A DNA stretch of 20,343 nt from JANNMJ01 sp031397815 (GTDB lineage: Bacteria; Bacteroidota; Bacteroidia; Cytophagales; Hymenobacteraceae). The notes below the pieces were generated by a model. The model was not told the origin of the DNA. It worked only from the letters and a program-made list of their open reading frames with translations, and searched no databases. The DNA is taken from positions 1-20,343 of the forward strand of contig JANNMJ010000006.1 in the NCBI GenBank assembly GCA_031397815.1. The letters run 5' to 3'. The stretch's first letter is position 1, and each line of letters starts with the position of its first letter. The translations under genes and the position numbers were made by a program. Shown here in pieces: positions 1-7,131 of the stretch.

Positions 1-108
1 CACCTTAGATCACTCGCGGGACACATTAGATCACTCGCGGGACACCTTAGATCACTCGCGGGACACCTTAGATCACCTGCGGGACACCTTAGATCACCTG
101 CGGGACAC
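1..108. repeat. 21-bp tandem repeat array, truncated by the window edge
   Basis: Five complete units of 21 bp begin at 1, 22, 43, 64 and 85, followed by a few bases of a sixth. Each unit contains TTAGATCAC followed by a G-rich block. Units 1-3 read ACTCGCGGG and units 4-5 read ACCTGCGGG, so the array has two sub-types in order; unit 2 also has one A for C change. There are no spacers, so this is not CRISPR. The unit is seven codons long and both strands are open through it, so it could be the end of a repeat-coded protein from outside the window, but nothing downstream supports a gene. It may also be an intergenic minisatellite. Each unit has one GATC, spaced exactly two helical turns apart. 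Confidence 0.9.
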
Positions 109-200
109 TCCAGACCGAACACCCCTTTCCCCCGAAACAACATCATTTCCACATCTTTCGGTAACACTGCGCTAACCTGTCGCGGGGTTATTTGTACCCC

Positions 201-761
201 GTGAACGCTCCCCTTCGCTGGTTCTACGGACCGGCTTTGCTGCTGCTGGCAGCCTGCACCCCCGACCGCACTTTCTCCGGCGACTCTCCCCCGCAGCCCA
301 CGCCGCAACCCGGTCCGGCCACGCTCCTCGTGAACGAGCTGGTGGTGGGCGGCTCCGCCCAAACCAACGAGTTCGGCACCAAGGAAGACTGGCTGGAGCT
401 CTACAACCCCAGCACGTTACCGCTCACGCTGGCCCCGAACGAGTGGTACGTCACCGACGATTCCACCCAGCGGACGCAGTACGCGCTGCCGGGCGGGCTG
501 GTGGTTCCGGCGGGCGGCTTTCTGGTGATTTGGTGCGATTCGCGCAACACCGTCGCCACCCAAATCCATACCGATTTCAACCTCTCCCGCGGCGGCGGCG
601 ACGCTGGTTTATACCGTCGCGTCAGCGGGCAAGTGCAGAAAGTCGACCTCTACCGCTACGTCAATCAACCCATCGACGGCGCCTCCTACGGTCGCACCCC
701 CGATGGCGGCCCGACGTGGCGGGTCTTCACCACCCCCACGCAAGGCGCCCCCAACCGCTGA
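201..761 (+). CDS. Lamin tail domain (LTD) lipoprotein
   Basis: Predicted exported lipoprotein of 186 residues. From the GTG at 201 the N-terminus is a short basic stretch, a hydrophobic run and the lipobox LLAAC with the lipidated Cys at residue 19, followed by polar residues and a Pro-rich linker. From about residue 35 the sequence matches a lamin tail domain, an immunoglobulin-like beta-sandwich: VNEL near its start, DWLELYNPS, the turn YVTDDS, the PAGGFLVIWCD strand, and closing motifs SYGRTPDGG and TPTQGAPNR. LTDs are common in secreted and surface Bacteroidota proteins and are thought to mediate binding, so no enzyme activity is implied. An in-frame TTG at 192 is an alternative start. 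CGGGGT at 183-188 can pair with ACCCCG at 196-201, placing the GTG in a small hairpin. No good promoter was seen. The domain call is firm; the role is unknown. Confidence 0.85.
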   Translation: MNAPLRWFYGPALLLLAACTPDRTFSGDSPPQPTPQPGPATLLVNELVVGGSAQTNEFGTKEDWLELYNPSTLPLTLAPNEWYVTDDSTQRTQYALPGGLVVPAGGFLVIWCDSRNTVATQIHTDFNLSRGGGDAGLYRRVSGQVQKVDLYRYVNQPIDGASYGRTPDGGPTWRVFTTPTQGAPNR

Positions 762-803
762 GCGGCCCGATGCCGGAAGTACATAGACCTAGTGCCCGTA
801 GCT

Positions 804-934
804 GATTTTGTCATTGCGAGGAGGAGGCTCTGCGACGACGTGGCAATCCTCGTTTGCTCAGCAACGCGTCTGAACCACTGCGCGAATTCTACGAAGATTG
901 CTTCGTCGCAAAGCCTCCTCGCAATGACAAAATC
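804..934. mobile_element. MITE-like 131-bp inverted-repeat element
   Basis: The left end (804-838) and right end (904-934) are inverted repeats that start GATTTTGTCATTGCGAGG and continue through GCGACG, differing by a 3-bp insertion (an extra AGG) and one substitution. Inside, GCAATC near 843 and GATTGC near 897 extend the pairing, so the whole element can fold as one long hairpin. It has no coding capacity. The GTCATTGCGAGG...GCGACGAAGCAATC signature is, from memory, a widespread non-autonomous repeat found in many bacterial genomes. It lies between the LTD gene and the propeller gene and may also act as a terminator. No obvious target-site duplication was found at the ends. Confidence 0.8.
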
Positions 935-983
935 TATTGGGTTTGCTTATGAGCGACTACTTAAAACACATCTCCCCTCCCCA

Positions 984-1721
984 ATGCTCTCTTTCTTCCT
1001 CGCGCTAGGCCTACTCCTACCAACCAGCGCTCCGCCCGCCAAGCCCACGCTCTTGACCGCCACGCGCTGGGTCGGGCTGCACCGGCTGCCGGAACCTTCG
1101 GATGCCGTGCTCGCGCCGGATGGTCGGTCGTTCTACATCGTCAGCGATGAGGGGTTGTTATTTCAGACCGACCTCGAAGGCCACGTCCTCCGACAAGCCC
1201 CGCCTGACCCCGCCGCGACTGATTTCGAGGCCATCACTTTCGACTCCACCGGCCACCATCTCCTCGTGATGGACGAAGGCACGCGGCGGCTCATCTCCTT
1301 CGACCCCGCCACCGACCTCCAGCGCGGCCCCGCCCACGAAGTGCCGTGGGGCGGCGGGCGCAACAAGGGCATCGAAGCCCTCACTTGGAACCCCGTGCGG
1401 CACCGCTACCTCTGCGCCACCGAGCGCGACCCCGCCCGTCTCATCGAGCTGGATGCTGATTTCCGGAAGACCACCGAGTGGCCGTGGCCGCACACCTCCG
1501 ACGTTTCCGCCCTCACTTTCCACCACGACGCCCTCTGGCTCCTCGCCGACGAAGCCCGCGAGCTGCTCCGCCTCGACCCGCGCACCTACGCCGTCACCGG
1601 CCGTTGGCGCCTGCCCGTCCTCAACCCCGAAGGCCTCGCGTTTCTGCCCGACGGCCAGCTCGTCATCCTCTCCGACGACCTCGCCCGCCTCTACTACTTC
1701 CCCGCCCCCTCCGTCCTCTGA
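984..1721 (+). CDS. SdiA-regulated/YjiK-like beta-propeller protein
   Basis: Exported protein of 245 residues. The reading frame stays open upstream through the MITE, but ATG 984 gives a clean hydrophobic signal segment (residues 1-17) and is the sensible start. The body is a series of propeller blades with recurring core motifs: EPSDAVLAPDG with YIVSDEG (37-56), DFEAITFD with LLVMDEG (80-99), GIEALTWN with YLCATER (129-148), DVSALTFH with LWLLADE (173-190), and NPEGLAFLPDG with LVILSDD (214-232). This pattern fits the SdiA-regulated (YjiK) family and resembles phytase-like esterase propellers; I see no way to assign a substrate. Its stop and the next start share one base (TGATG at 1719-1723), so translation of the porin downstream is probably coupled to it. 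Confidence 0.75.
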   Translation: MLSFFLALGLLLPTSAPPAKPTLLTATRWVGLHRLPEPSDAVLAPDGRSFYIVSDEGLLFQTDLEGHVLRQAPPDPAATDFEAITFDSTGHHLLVMDEGTRRLISFDPATDLQRGPAHEVPWGGGRNKGIEALTWNPVRHRYLCATERDPARLIELDADFRKTTEWPWPHTSDVSALTFHHDALWLLADEARELLRLDPRTYAVTGRWRLPVLNPEGLAFLPDGQLVILSDDLARLYYFPAPSVL

Positions 1722-2875
1722 TGCTGCCCCTCCCAACCGCTCGCCTGACCGCTCACCTGACGACGCTCGGCGCCCTCCTGCTGCTAGCGCTCCCAGCATC
1801 GGCCCAGCTTTCGCTCACCAACGGCCAGCACACCCTCGACATCAGCGGCCTCGTCACCACCTTCTACAACCAGCGGTTCTACAAGCCCGGCGAAACCGAT
1901 TTCAAGAAGAACCGCTTCGGCCTCCGCGATGCGCAGCTCAACCTCGAAGGCCGCATCGGCAGCCGTTACGAGTACCGGCTTCAAGTCGATTTCGCCGATA
2001 TTGCCTCCACCACCCCTGACCCCGAGAACCCGCCCATTCTCGACGCCAACTTCACCTACAAGGTGCCGCACGCCGTCGATATCACCGTCGGGTTCGGCAA
2101 GGTGCCGTACTCGCGGTCTTCGCTCGTGCCGTTCACGTATTCGCCCTATTTCCAGCGCGCCGAGCTGGTGCGGGGCGGCATTTTCGGGCGGCGCGACCTC
2201 GGCGTCACGCTTCACCGCAGCCTCTGGCAGCAGCGCCTCGACCTAAGCGGCGGCCTCTACACCGGCCTCGCCGAAGGCTCCCTCTCGACCGGCGACAACG
2301 ACGCGCGCGGCAACCTCGAAGCCGTCGGCCGGGCGCAGGTCTCATGGCCCGCCCGCTACCGCTTCCGCGATATCGACGTCGACCACGTTCCGATTCCGAT
2401 GATTGCCATCGGCCTCAACGCTCGCTACGCCGACAAAGCCGTCACCACCGGCGACGATTACCAGCTCGTCACCCTCGACGGTCGCCGCACAGCCGCCGGG
2501 TTCGACGTAACCGCTCAATACCAAGGCCTGTCGGCGCAATTCGAAGCCCACCGGCTCCGCGCCACTCCACGCGACCCCAACCGCCTATTCGCTCAGCCCA
2601 CCACGTATTTCCAAGCGGGCGGCTTCGTCGGGCAGCTCAATTATTACGTCAAGCCCGCGCACCTCATTATTTCCGCCCGCTACGAAGATTTTAATCTCAA
2701 CGACCTCGTCGCGGGCCATAACCGCCGCCTATCCGCCGCCCTCGGCTACCGCCTCAACGGCTGGAACTCCGTCATAAAAGCCCAGTGGATGCACGTGTTG
2801 CAAGAAGAACCCGCCCTCGGCGCCGTCAACTGGAACGACCAAGTGCGCGTCGGCTGGCAGTTGATGCTGCAATAA
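1721..2875 (+). CDS. Phosphate-selective porin O/P-type outer membrane channel
   Basis: Outer-membrane beta-barrel of 384 residues. ATG 1721 is preferred over upstream in-frame starts because it gives a signal peptide (residues 1-28, ending PASA before Q) and overlaps the previous stop by one base. The mature part starts with LDISGLVTTFYNQRFY and continues with alternating amphipathic strands such as FGLRDAQLNLEGRIG, YRLQVDFADI and VTVGFGKVPYSRS, and ends in a strand VGWQLMLQ typical of barrel C-termini. These are features of the OprO/OprP-like porin family, which in Pseudomonas takes up phosphate or polyphosphate. In Bacteroidota the family name is often applied loosely, so the true substrate is uncertain. 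It forms a two-gene unit with the propeller gene. It converges on riboflavin synthase with only 38 bp between stops and no clear terminator. Confidence 0.8.
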   Translation: MLPLPTARLTAHLTTLGALLLLALPASAQLSLTNGQHTLDISGLVTTFYNQRFYKPGETDFKKNRFGLRDAQLNLEGRIGSRYEYRLQVDFADIASTTPDPENPPILDANFTYKVPHAVDITVGFGKVPYSRSSLVPFTYSPYFQRAELVRGGIFGRRDLGVTLHRSLWQQRLDLSGGLYTGLAEGSLSTGDNDARGNLEAVGRAQVSWPARYRFRDIDVDHVPIPMIAIGLNARYADKAVTTGDDYQLVTLDGRRTAAGFDVTAQYQGLSAQFEAHRLRATPRDPNRLFAQPTTYFQAGGFVGQLNYYVKPAHLIISARYEDFNLNDLVAGHNRRLSAALGYRLNGWNSVIKAQWMHVLQEEPALGAVNWNDQVRVGWQLMLQ

Positions 2876-2913
2876 AATGGGCTTATTTATTTGCCGCGCA
2901 TTTGCTCAGGCAC

Positions 2914-3504
2914 TTATTTACCCAGCAGCCGCGCTACGTATTTCCCCACAATATCAAATTCCAGATTGACCGGTTCGCCCACCTGCAAGCGGCTCAGGTT
3001 CGTGTGCTCCCACGTATACGGAATCAGCTCCACGGAGAAGAAATCATCGCCGGAATCGACCACCGTCAGGCTCACGCCTTGCAGCGTAATCGAGCCTTTT
3101 TCGACCGTGATGCGCCCGCTTCCGGCCTCGTGCCCGATTTCCAGCCGCCACGAGCCATTACGGTCGGTCACGGTCCGCAGCACGCCCGTCGTATCGACGT
3201 GCCCTTGCACGATGTGGCCATCGAACCGCCCCGTAGCAGCCATACACCGCTCCAGATTGACCCGCCGCCCCGGCTGCCAGCTCCCTAGCGCCGTCCGGTT
3301 CAGGGTTTCCTGAATGGCGGTTACGCGGTAGGTCTGCGCCCCCGCATCCACGGCTACCACGGTCAGGCAAACGCCGTCGTGCGCCACGCTCTGGTCGATT
3401 TTCAGCTCCGGCGCCATAGCGGCCTGAAGCGTGAAATGGTAATTCGTCCCTTCCGTCTCCACAGAAACGACGGTTGCTAGCTGCTCGATGATGCCGGTGA
3501 ACAT
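2914..3504 (-). CDS. ribE: Riboflavin synthase, alpha subunit
   Basis: Catalyses the last step of riboflavin synthesis: dismutation of two 6,7-dimethyl-8-ribityllumazine molecules to riboflavin and a pyrimidinedione, in the cytoplasm as a trimer. The 196-residue length fits the family. Start 3504 is fixed by the invariant N-terminus MFTGIIE. There are two lumazine-binding repeats: residues 1-90 with DGVCLTV (Cys46), and 95-190 with DGHIVQGHVD (His97 and His102) and the second copy of the core, VEKGSITLQGVSLTV. The C-terminus NLEFDIVGKYVARLL is typical. It stands alone here, without other rib genes. An upstream in-frame extension exists but lacks family similarity. The symbol ribE is used in many genomes; ribC is used in E. 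coli. Confidence 0.96.
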   Translation of the reverse strand: MFTGIIEQLATVVSVETEGTNYHFTLQAAMAPELKIDQSVAHDGVCLTVVAVDAGAQTYRVTAIQETLNRTALGSWQPGRRVNLERCMAATGRFDGHIVQGHVDTTGVLRTVTDRNGSWRLEIGHEAGSGRITVEKGSITLQGVSLTVVDSGDDFFSVELIPYTWEHTNLSRLQVGEPVNLEFDIVGKYVARLLGK

Positions 3505-3578
3505 AGAAAACGAAGGAAGAAGCCTAGTAGCTTCAAATTGAATTGGTCGATTAAACCCCACCATTGTCATTGCAAAGC

Positions 3579-3611
3579 AAAGGCCCCACGAAACTGCATC
3601 GCGGGGCCTTT
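3579..3611 (-). terminator. Hairpin terminator after the Omp28-family lipoprotein gene
   Basis: AAAGGCCCCACG (3579-3590) pairs with CGCGGGGCCTTT (3600-3611), with one mismatch around a 9-nt loop. On the minus strand it follows the stop of the 3642-4577 gene by about 30 bases and the stem ends in T residues (TTTGCTTTG), so it probably ends the tlpA-DUF6029-Omp28 transcript and separates it from ribE. Confidence 0.65.
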
Positions 3612-3641
3612 GTTTCGTCACTTAATCGAACGACTTGGCTA

Positions 3642-4577
3642 TTACCACTTAACCTCTGCCGCTTGCACCACGCGCCAATCTTTACTCTCGGCGGCGGTAG
3701 CATCGAGAAGGTAAACGACGGCGGCGCAGTGGCGGTCGTTCCATTTAGGGTCCAGCTCATACCGCACGGAAGCGTCCACGATCTGCCCGGCTTGCGGGTT
3801 TTTCACGTCTTCAATCCCGAACGTACCGAGCGGAGCGGCGCGCAATACGTGCCGGTGATAATAGGTCGAATCGTCCTGCGACGGATTATTCGGGTCGGTA
3901 ATCGAATAATCTTTCTGCCACAGATGCAGAGAGTCTTCGAGAATATTGAGGACGATGCGATACGTTTTCCCGGGCTTCGCGACCAGATACTTCGCCCGCA
4001 TCTTGAGTAGCAGCGTCCGGTTGGCGGGGTTGTAAATCGGCGTCAGCAGGAGCTGTTGCTCCACGGGGCGGGCCATCTCATCGGCCACGCGGCCAGCCCA
4101 ACCGCCGTCGGAAATGGCGGGCGAGGTGCCGTTGGCGGGTGGCGTTCGGTCGATCATCCCCTGCGGCAGCCCGAGCACATCGACCCCGAATTTCGTATTC
4201 AGCTCGTTCCCGGCGTCGGTGCGGAAGTCGTAGGTGTAGAGCGGCGGCGTGAGGCGGGCGTAGTAGCCGACGTGCGTCGCCACCACCACCAGCCGCTTGC
4301 CGTACTGCTGACTCAATTCAACCGCTTTGCGAGCGGCGCGGGGGCAGTTTCCGCACTGATGCCCCGTATAATCTTCGAGCAGCACGTGCTGTTCGGGCGC
4401 TTCCACGGGCTGAAGCACTTCCACCGAATCGAGGGCGCGGGTATCAGCCGGGGAAACCGTCAGTACCAACGTCGGCGGCACCGGCGAGTCGACCACATCG
4501 CAAGCCGAGAGCAGCGCCGGTCCGGTCAGCAAAAGCGCGCCGGAAAACAAGTAGCGGACAACGGATTGGCGAACCAT
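3642..4577 (-). CDS. Omp28-family outer membrane lipoprotein with thioredoxin-like CxxC
   Basis: Predicted lipoprotein of 311 residues. The signal peptide (1-25) ends in the lipobox LLSAC with Cys26, followed by DVVDSP. The main domain starts near residue 63 with VLLEDYTGHQCGNCPRA: Cys75 and Cys78 form a CxxC at the start of a helix, as in thioredoxin folds. VLGLPQGMIDR (Pro138) sits where the cis-proline loop is expected. This matches Omp28-related proteins of Bacteroidota, known mainly as surface-exposed or adhesin-like antigens; a redox function is my inference from the CxxC. The C-terminal half is a beta-rich region (about 175-311). ATG 4577 shares one base with the DUF6029 stop (TGATG on the minus strand), so the two are co-translated. 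It lacks a T9SS domain, unlike its relatives at 7132 and 8735. Confidence 0.85.
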   Translation of the reverse strand: MVRQSVVRYLFSGALLLTGPALLSACDVVDSPVPPTLVLTVSPADTRALDSVEVLQPVEAPEQHVLLEDYTGHQCGNCPRAARKAVELSQQYGKRLVVVATHVGYYARLTPPLYTYDFRTDAGNELNTKFGVDVLGLPQGMIDRTPPANGTSPAISDGGWAGRVADEMARPVEQQLLLTPIYNPANRTLLLKMRAKYLVAKPGKTYRIVLNILEDSLHLWQKDYSITDPNNPSQDDSTYYHRHVLRAAPLGTFGIEDVKNPQAGQIVDASVRYELDPKWNDRHCAAVVYLLDATAAESKDWRVVQAAEVKW

Positions 4578-6232
4578 CAGAAAGAAGAGGTAATAGAAAG
4601 TGAAGCGCCGTTAGACGCTGGAACAAAGCGACAAACGCCGCCTACGCACACAATACCCGCGCGCTGCCGCCCGTAACCAAGCGCGATACGCGTGGTGCCC
4701 CCCACGTATCCCATCTGCCCGCCGAGGTAATGAATGCGTTGCTCGGTTTGATAATTCCCGTAGTTGTACTGATCGAACACCGTAGCGAACCAGTGCGGCG
4801 AATACGTGTATTCGAGCAGCCCCATCACCCACGACCCCATATCCTGCTTGGTTTGCAGCGTTTGCGCTTCCACCCGCAGACTATGCTTCGGCGCGAATTT
4901 ATGGAGAACGTCGATAATGGCGATGTTCGCATCGATGATTCCGTAACCCGCCAAGCCCTGCACCACATCCTTGTTATAAGTGAGGTGGATATACATCGCG
5001 TTGAGCTTCCAATTCGGCGTTAGGCGGCGGTGCAGCTCGACGTTTAAGTCGCGGTAATACACGGTGTTCCCCGCCTTAAAGAAGCCCGACTCGTACCCGA
5101 TGCGCTTCGTCTGCGAGTCGTCCGTCGCTTGCTTATCAATCCCATTTACCGCCGAATAATTGACGGTAATATCGGTGCCGTAGCGGCCGCCCCAACCGCC
5201 TTTTGGCGCGTGGTAGCTTATTTCGGCCTGCGCCGCCATCTCACCGAGCGGCTGGGTGGCGTAGGGGTAAATGGTGGCCGCCAACGCGTACGTATGCTGC
5301 CGAGTCAGGGCGGGCAAGAAATTGATTTGCCCGTAATTACCGGTGGAATTACGGTCGACGCGGAAATCGAAATTATCGACCCGCTTGGCCGCTATCAGCA
5401 GCCCGATATTACGGCCGCTCCAGGTGGCCGTCATCAGTGCCGTGCGGCCGGGCCGGTAGATGTAGCCATTCACGAGCGACGGGTCGTTGACCTTCTGCGC
5501 GTACTCGGCGTTGAGCGCCAAGCCGCCGTTGGTGAGCGAGATGCGTCCCGAGGCTGCCGCCACGTTCTCGGGCACGATCAGCGTCGGGTCATCATCGGGT
5601 TGATACTTCGAGATGAACGAGCCGCCAACCGTCACGCGCGTCCCCGCCGAGTCGAGGCCGGGGAGCAGGTCGTTTAGGCTGACTTCGGCGTCGCCGCCGC
5701 GCACGATGGTCGGGCTTTTGTCGAAAAAGAAGCGTTGGCGCCCCATTACGCCCGTCAGGCGCACGCCGCGGTACGGAGTCAGGCGCACCCGCAAGCCGTC
5801 GAGGGAGTTATCGATACCGAGGTTTCGCTCTTCGTAAGACCGGAAGATGAGGCCGCTGCCGAACTGCTCGTAAAAGTTACCCACCGTCACCTGCATCCGG
5901 TCGGCGGAATACGACGCGAACCGATACGCGATGCCTTGGCCCCGGTAGCGCGGGTCGAAGCCCTGCAACGGCGCTAGATACGCCTCATACCGCACCCCAG
6001 CCGAGAACCGGCCGTTGCTCATCAGCAAGTTGGCGAAGGTGTTGCTGAGGATTTGCTCGGGAACCCGCGGCGCCCCAATGGCCTCGTCGGGCTTATAGGA
6101 TTGTACGTCAGTCTGAAAATCACCGTGAATGGTGGTTTCACTGAGCGGTGAAGGCGCTTCCTGAGCCTTGGCGACCTGCTGACAGGTCAGCGCCAAACCG
6201 GCCAGCAGCGTTACACGACGGAGAAGTAGCAT
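4577..6232 (-). CDS. DUF6029-family outer membrane beta-barrel protein
   Basis: Predicted outer-membrane barrel of 551 residues with a signal peptide (about 1-24, ending VAKAQ). ATG 6232 is chosen over a TTG one codon upstream. The sequence is a long run of amphipathic strands with aromatic girdles, for example YRFASYSADRMQVTVGNFYEQFG, VTVGGSFISKY, YESGFFKAGNTVYYRDLNVELHR and TTRIALGYGRQR, with a C-terminal strand ASLSITSSF ending in Phe, the usual BAM-recognised end. I recognise the DUF6029 pattern; no molecular function is established. It sits between tlpA and the Omp28-family lipoprotein and overlaps the latter by one base. This suggests the barrel and lipoprotein work together at the outer membrane. 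GIVCVGGVCRF near the C-terminus contains two close cysteines (CVGGVC), unusual for a barrel and interesting beside thiol-redox proteins. Confidence 0.8.
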   Translation of the reverse strand: MLLLRRVTLLAGLALTCQQVAKAQEAPSPLSETTIHGDFQTDVQSYKPDEAIGAPRVPEQILSNTFANLLMSNGRFSAGVRYEAYLAPLQGFDPRYRGQGIAYRFASYSADRMQVTVGNFYEQFGSGLIFRSYEERNLGIDNSLDGLRVRLTPYRGVRLTGVMGRQRFFFDKSPTIVRGGDAEVSLNDLLPGLDSAGTRVTVGGSFISKYQPDDDPTLIVPENVAAASGRISLTNGGLALNAEYAQKVNDPSLVNGYIYRPGRTALMTATWSGRNIGLLIAAKRVDNFDFRVDRNSTGNYGQINFLPALTRQHTYALAATIYPYATQPLGEMAAQAEISYHAPKGGWGGRYGTDITVNYSAVNGIDKQATDDSQTKRIGYESGFFKAGNTVYYRDLNVELHRRLTPNWKLNAMYIHLTYNKDVVQGLAGYGIIDANIAIIDVLHKFAPKHSLRVEAQTLQTKQDMGSWVMGLLEYTYSPHWFATVFDQYNYGNYQTEQRIHYLGGQMGYVGGTTRIALGYGRQRAGIVCVGGVCRFVPASNGASLSITSSF

Positions 6233-6249
6233 CAATAAAGAGAGGGTTC

Positions 6250-6297
6250 AAAAAGCGGTGGCGCCCCTCACCGGCCACACCGGGTCAGACGAGGGGC
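6250..6297 (-). terminator. Hairpin in the tlpA-DUF6029 gap, possible weak terminator or attenuator
   Basis: GCCCCTC (6263-6269) pairs with GAGGGGC (6291-6297), with a smaller partly paired stem inside. Read on the minus strand it is followed eight bases later by five T residues. It lies between the tlpA stop and the DUF6029 start, so it could reduce read-through from tlpA or process the transcript. It is short and the T run is offset, so the call is tentative. Confidence 0.35.
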
Positions 6298-6340
6298 CGA
6301 TGAGAGCCTTACAGCTTCTTTCGAGCCGGAAAAAGGTTTT

Positions 6341-6904
6341 TTATTCCGTGATGGGCTGCCCGGCAGCCACCTGCTTCACCAGCTCGCGCAGATGCGCTTC
6401 GTCGCCTTCGGTATAAGCGTTATGCTGCCACACGATTTCACCGGCGCCATTGAGCAGGAACGTGTGCGGCACGTTGTTGACGTTGAGGGCGCGCTTCAAA
6501 TCCTGATTTTGGTCGAGGTAAACGGCGTAATCCCAGCCTTTCCCGCGCACCAGCGGCGCCACCTTCACGGCATTCCGCGCATCGTCGATGCTGATCGCCA
6601 CCAGCCGCACGCCCGATTCTTTCTGCCAATCGCCGTACTCTTCCGCGATGTTGGTGAGCTCGGCGATGCACGGCTTGCACCACGTCGCCCAAAACGAGAT
6701 GATGGTGGGCTTCCCGTTGGAATCCTTCGCGATGGAAGCCGCGCTCACCGCCTGCCCATCCAGCGTGCGGATGGTAACGGCGGGCAACGGCCGGGAAACC
6801 AGCTTGGAACCGCCTTCAGCGGGCACCGCAGCGGGGGTTTGAGCAAAAGCGGGCACGGCAGCAGCGGCGCCAGCGAGTGTCAACAACAGGACGAATTTCT
6901 TCAC
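6341..6904 (-). CDS. TlpA-like periplasmic thiol-disulfide oxidoreductase
   Basis: Exported thioredoxin-fold protein of 187 residues. The start is GTG 6904, giving MKKFVLLLTLAG and a signal peptide ending AFAQ (about residue 22); a nearby ATG was not found. After a short linker the TlpA/AhpC-TSA-like domain shows KPTIISFWATWCKPC with the active site WCKPC at 75-79 (Cys76, Cys79), LVAISIDD, and NNVPHTFLL with the cis-proline at Pro146. Family members reduce or exchange disulfides of envelope proteins, for example in cytochrome c maturation; there are no ccm genes here. Gene order tlpA, DUF6029, Omp28 lipoprotein on one strand suggests a shared job in envelope thiol chemistry. No membrane segment beyond the signal peptide, so it is soluble and periplasmic. 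Confidence 0.9.
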   Translation of the reverse strand: MKKFVLLLTLAGAAAAVPAFAQTPAAVPAEGGSKLVSRPLPAVTIRTLDGQAVSAASIAKDSNGKPTIISFWATWCKPCIAELTNIAEEYGDWQKESGVRLVAISIDDARNAVKVAPLVRGKGWDYAVYLDQNQDLKRALNVNNVPHTFLLNGAGEIVWQHNAYTEGDEAHLRELVKQVAAGQPITE

Positions 6905-6982
6905 GGCGGACTGAATCGGTTGAGAACGGTGGATGATTGGTCGACGATTGTTTGGTAGTGGGAGGCCGAGCAGATAAACATC

Positions 6983-7038
6983 GGGCCATTTCCAAGCTCC
7001 CCACCTCCTGAGAGGTGCCGAGAGTTCAGAAATGGCCC
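6983..7038 (-). other. Nested hairpin between tlpA and the 7132 gene
   Basis: GGGCCATTTC (6983-6992) pairs perfectly with GAAATGGCCC (7029-7038). Inside, CACCTC (7002-7007) pairs with GAGGTG (7012-7017) around a 4-nt loop. There is no T run after it on either strand. It lies about 95 bases beyond the stop of the 7132-8538 gene and about 80 bases upstream of the tlpA start. It could be a factor-assisted terminator, a transcript-stabilising stem or a protein-binding palindrome. Confidence 0.6.
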
Positions 7039-7131
7039 TTAAAGATACGAAACTGCGAGGAAGCGCTGGGCTGAAAACGAGCCGCTAGCGCCTAGTTTTC
7101 CAACTTTCGGCAGCTTATCGATGGAAACTCA

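Noticed and set aside
1..108. CRISPR array
   Set aside because: The 21-bp units follow one another directly, with no unique spacers, and there are no cas genes nearby.
1..108. GATC array as the target of the window's own D12 methyltransferase
   Set aside because: The target sequence of the methyltransferase cannot be read from its protein sequence, and the two loci lie 14 kb apart, so the link would be pure guesswork.
792..983. N-terminal extension of the propeller gene from GTG 792
   Set aside because: The extension is the translated MITE-like element. ATG 984 begins with a proper signal segment.
1478..1720. N-terminal extension of the porin from ATG 1478
   Set aside because: It overlaps the propeller gene in another frame and is Arg/Pro-rich. 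ATG 1721 gives a signal peptide and a coupled start.
3505..3621. N-terminal extension of riboflavin synthase
   Set aside because: The invariant MFTGIIE start lies at 3504, and the extension includes the terminator region of the next gene.
3564..6958. Several plus-strand open frames opposite the tlpA-DUF6029-Omp28 genes
   Set aside because: All are antisense shadows without signal peptides, domains or spacing expected of genes.
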